Source: Salvelinus alpinus
Lineage: Eukaryota; Chordata; Actinopteri; Salmoniformes; Salmonidae
Reading direction: 5' to 3'
DNA: 64,000 nt
Assembly (NCBI RefSeq): GCF_045679555.1
Contig: NC_092096.1
Coordinates: forward strand, 29,826,624-29,890,623
Part shown: piece by piece, positions 63,761 to 64,000 of the stretch
Numbering within the stretch: position 1 is the stretch's first letter
Layout of the letters: each line of letters opens with the position of its first letter
The notes under the pieces: generated by a model
Told to the model about the DNA's origin: nothing
The model's input: only the letters and a program-made list of their open reading frames with translations
Databases searched by the model: none
Program-made: the position numbers and the translations under genes

Positions 63761-64000
63761 TGTTTTTGCCTTCAATTTTTAGTGTAAGATGTTGAGGGGG
63801 GGTGCTAAGCTGAAATATGGAATTGTTTTAAGATGGTCATACTGGATAATTTTGCTAATTTAACTATTATTCGATAAAATATTGATTTTGGCCTTTACTA
63901 CTAAAGCCCATAGAAATGCATTGAATAACATTCATAAATTGTAAAAAGGAGAGTTTTCAAAAATGTATCATAGGAAACAAGGTTAAGTGTCTGTCCCTAA

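Overview
The window is vertebrate nuclear DNA, almost certainly from a salmonid fish. Genes are split into many small exons with GT-AG junctions. The intervening DNA is filled with repeats that I recognise as typical of salmonids: an HpaI-type tRNA SINE, several Tc1/mariner copies of at least five types, an RSg-1-like fragment, L2/Rex-like LINEs, palindromic MITEs and a hAT-like MITE. All homology statements come from reading the sequence against remembered family members; no search was run.

Three host genes are present. (1) 41-7568, + strand: the last seven coding exons of a class 3 semaphorin, best matched to sema3c, covering the end of the sema domain, PSI, Ig-like domain and basic tail, followed by about 2.1 kb of probable 3'UTR. 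(2) 11438-23105, - strand: a complete 12-coding-exon cd36 gene (464 codons), whose third intron has grown to about 7 kb by repeat insertion. (3) 30186-51278, + strand: a complete 8-coding-exon gnai1 gene (354 codons) with a further intron in the 3'UTR and a polyadenylation signal near 53090. The neighbourhood SEMA3C-CD36-GNAI1 matches human 7q21. However, gnai1 lies in the opposite relative orientation to what I recall for human, and gnat3, which sits between CD36 and GNAI1 in mammals, is not seen. A decayed two-exon fragment of an ACSS3-like acyl-CoA synthetase lies between cd36 and gnai1.

The most unusual structures are mobile-element derived. cd36 intron 3 holds a complete LTR element (18308-21818) with two 495-bp LTRs that look identical and a 5-bp target duplication. 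Its only product is one open frame of about 878 codons that starts inside the 5' LTR, one base after the AATAAA signal, crosses the whole interior including the polypurine tract, and stops inside the 3' LTR; it carries about 40 copies of a 9-residue repeat. The same intron has a Tc1 element (15257-18184) containing a SINE whose tRNA-derived head, with Pol III A/B-box-like sequence, is tandemly repeated 12 times at 54 bp. gnai1 intron 5 holds a hAT-type MITE (42361-45930) whose interior has expanded into about 70 copies of a 44/47-bp unit.

Downstream of gnai1, 53.1-57.4 kb shows no gene. From about 57.5 to 62.8 kb one LINE copy can be followed through three later insertions (a Tc1, an RSg-1-like fragment and a 1.55-kb solo LTR). 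The last kilobase has an AT-rich stretch that looks like a candidate conserved non-coding element. The three host genes share no operon or pathway; they are linked by ancient synteny. I found no prokaryotic system, CRISPR array or rRNA.
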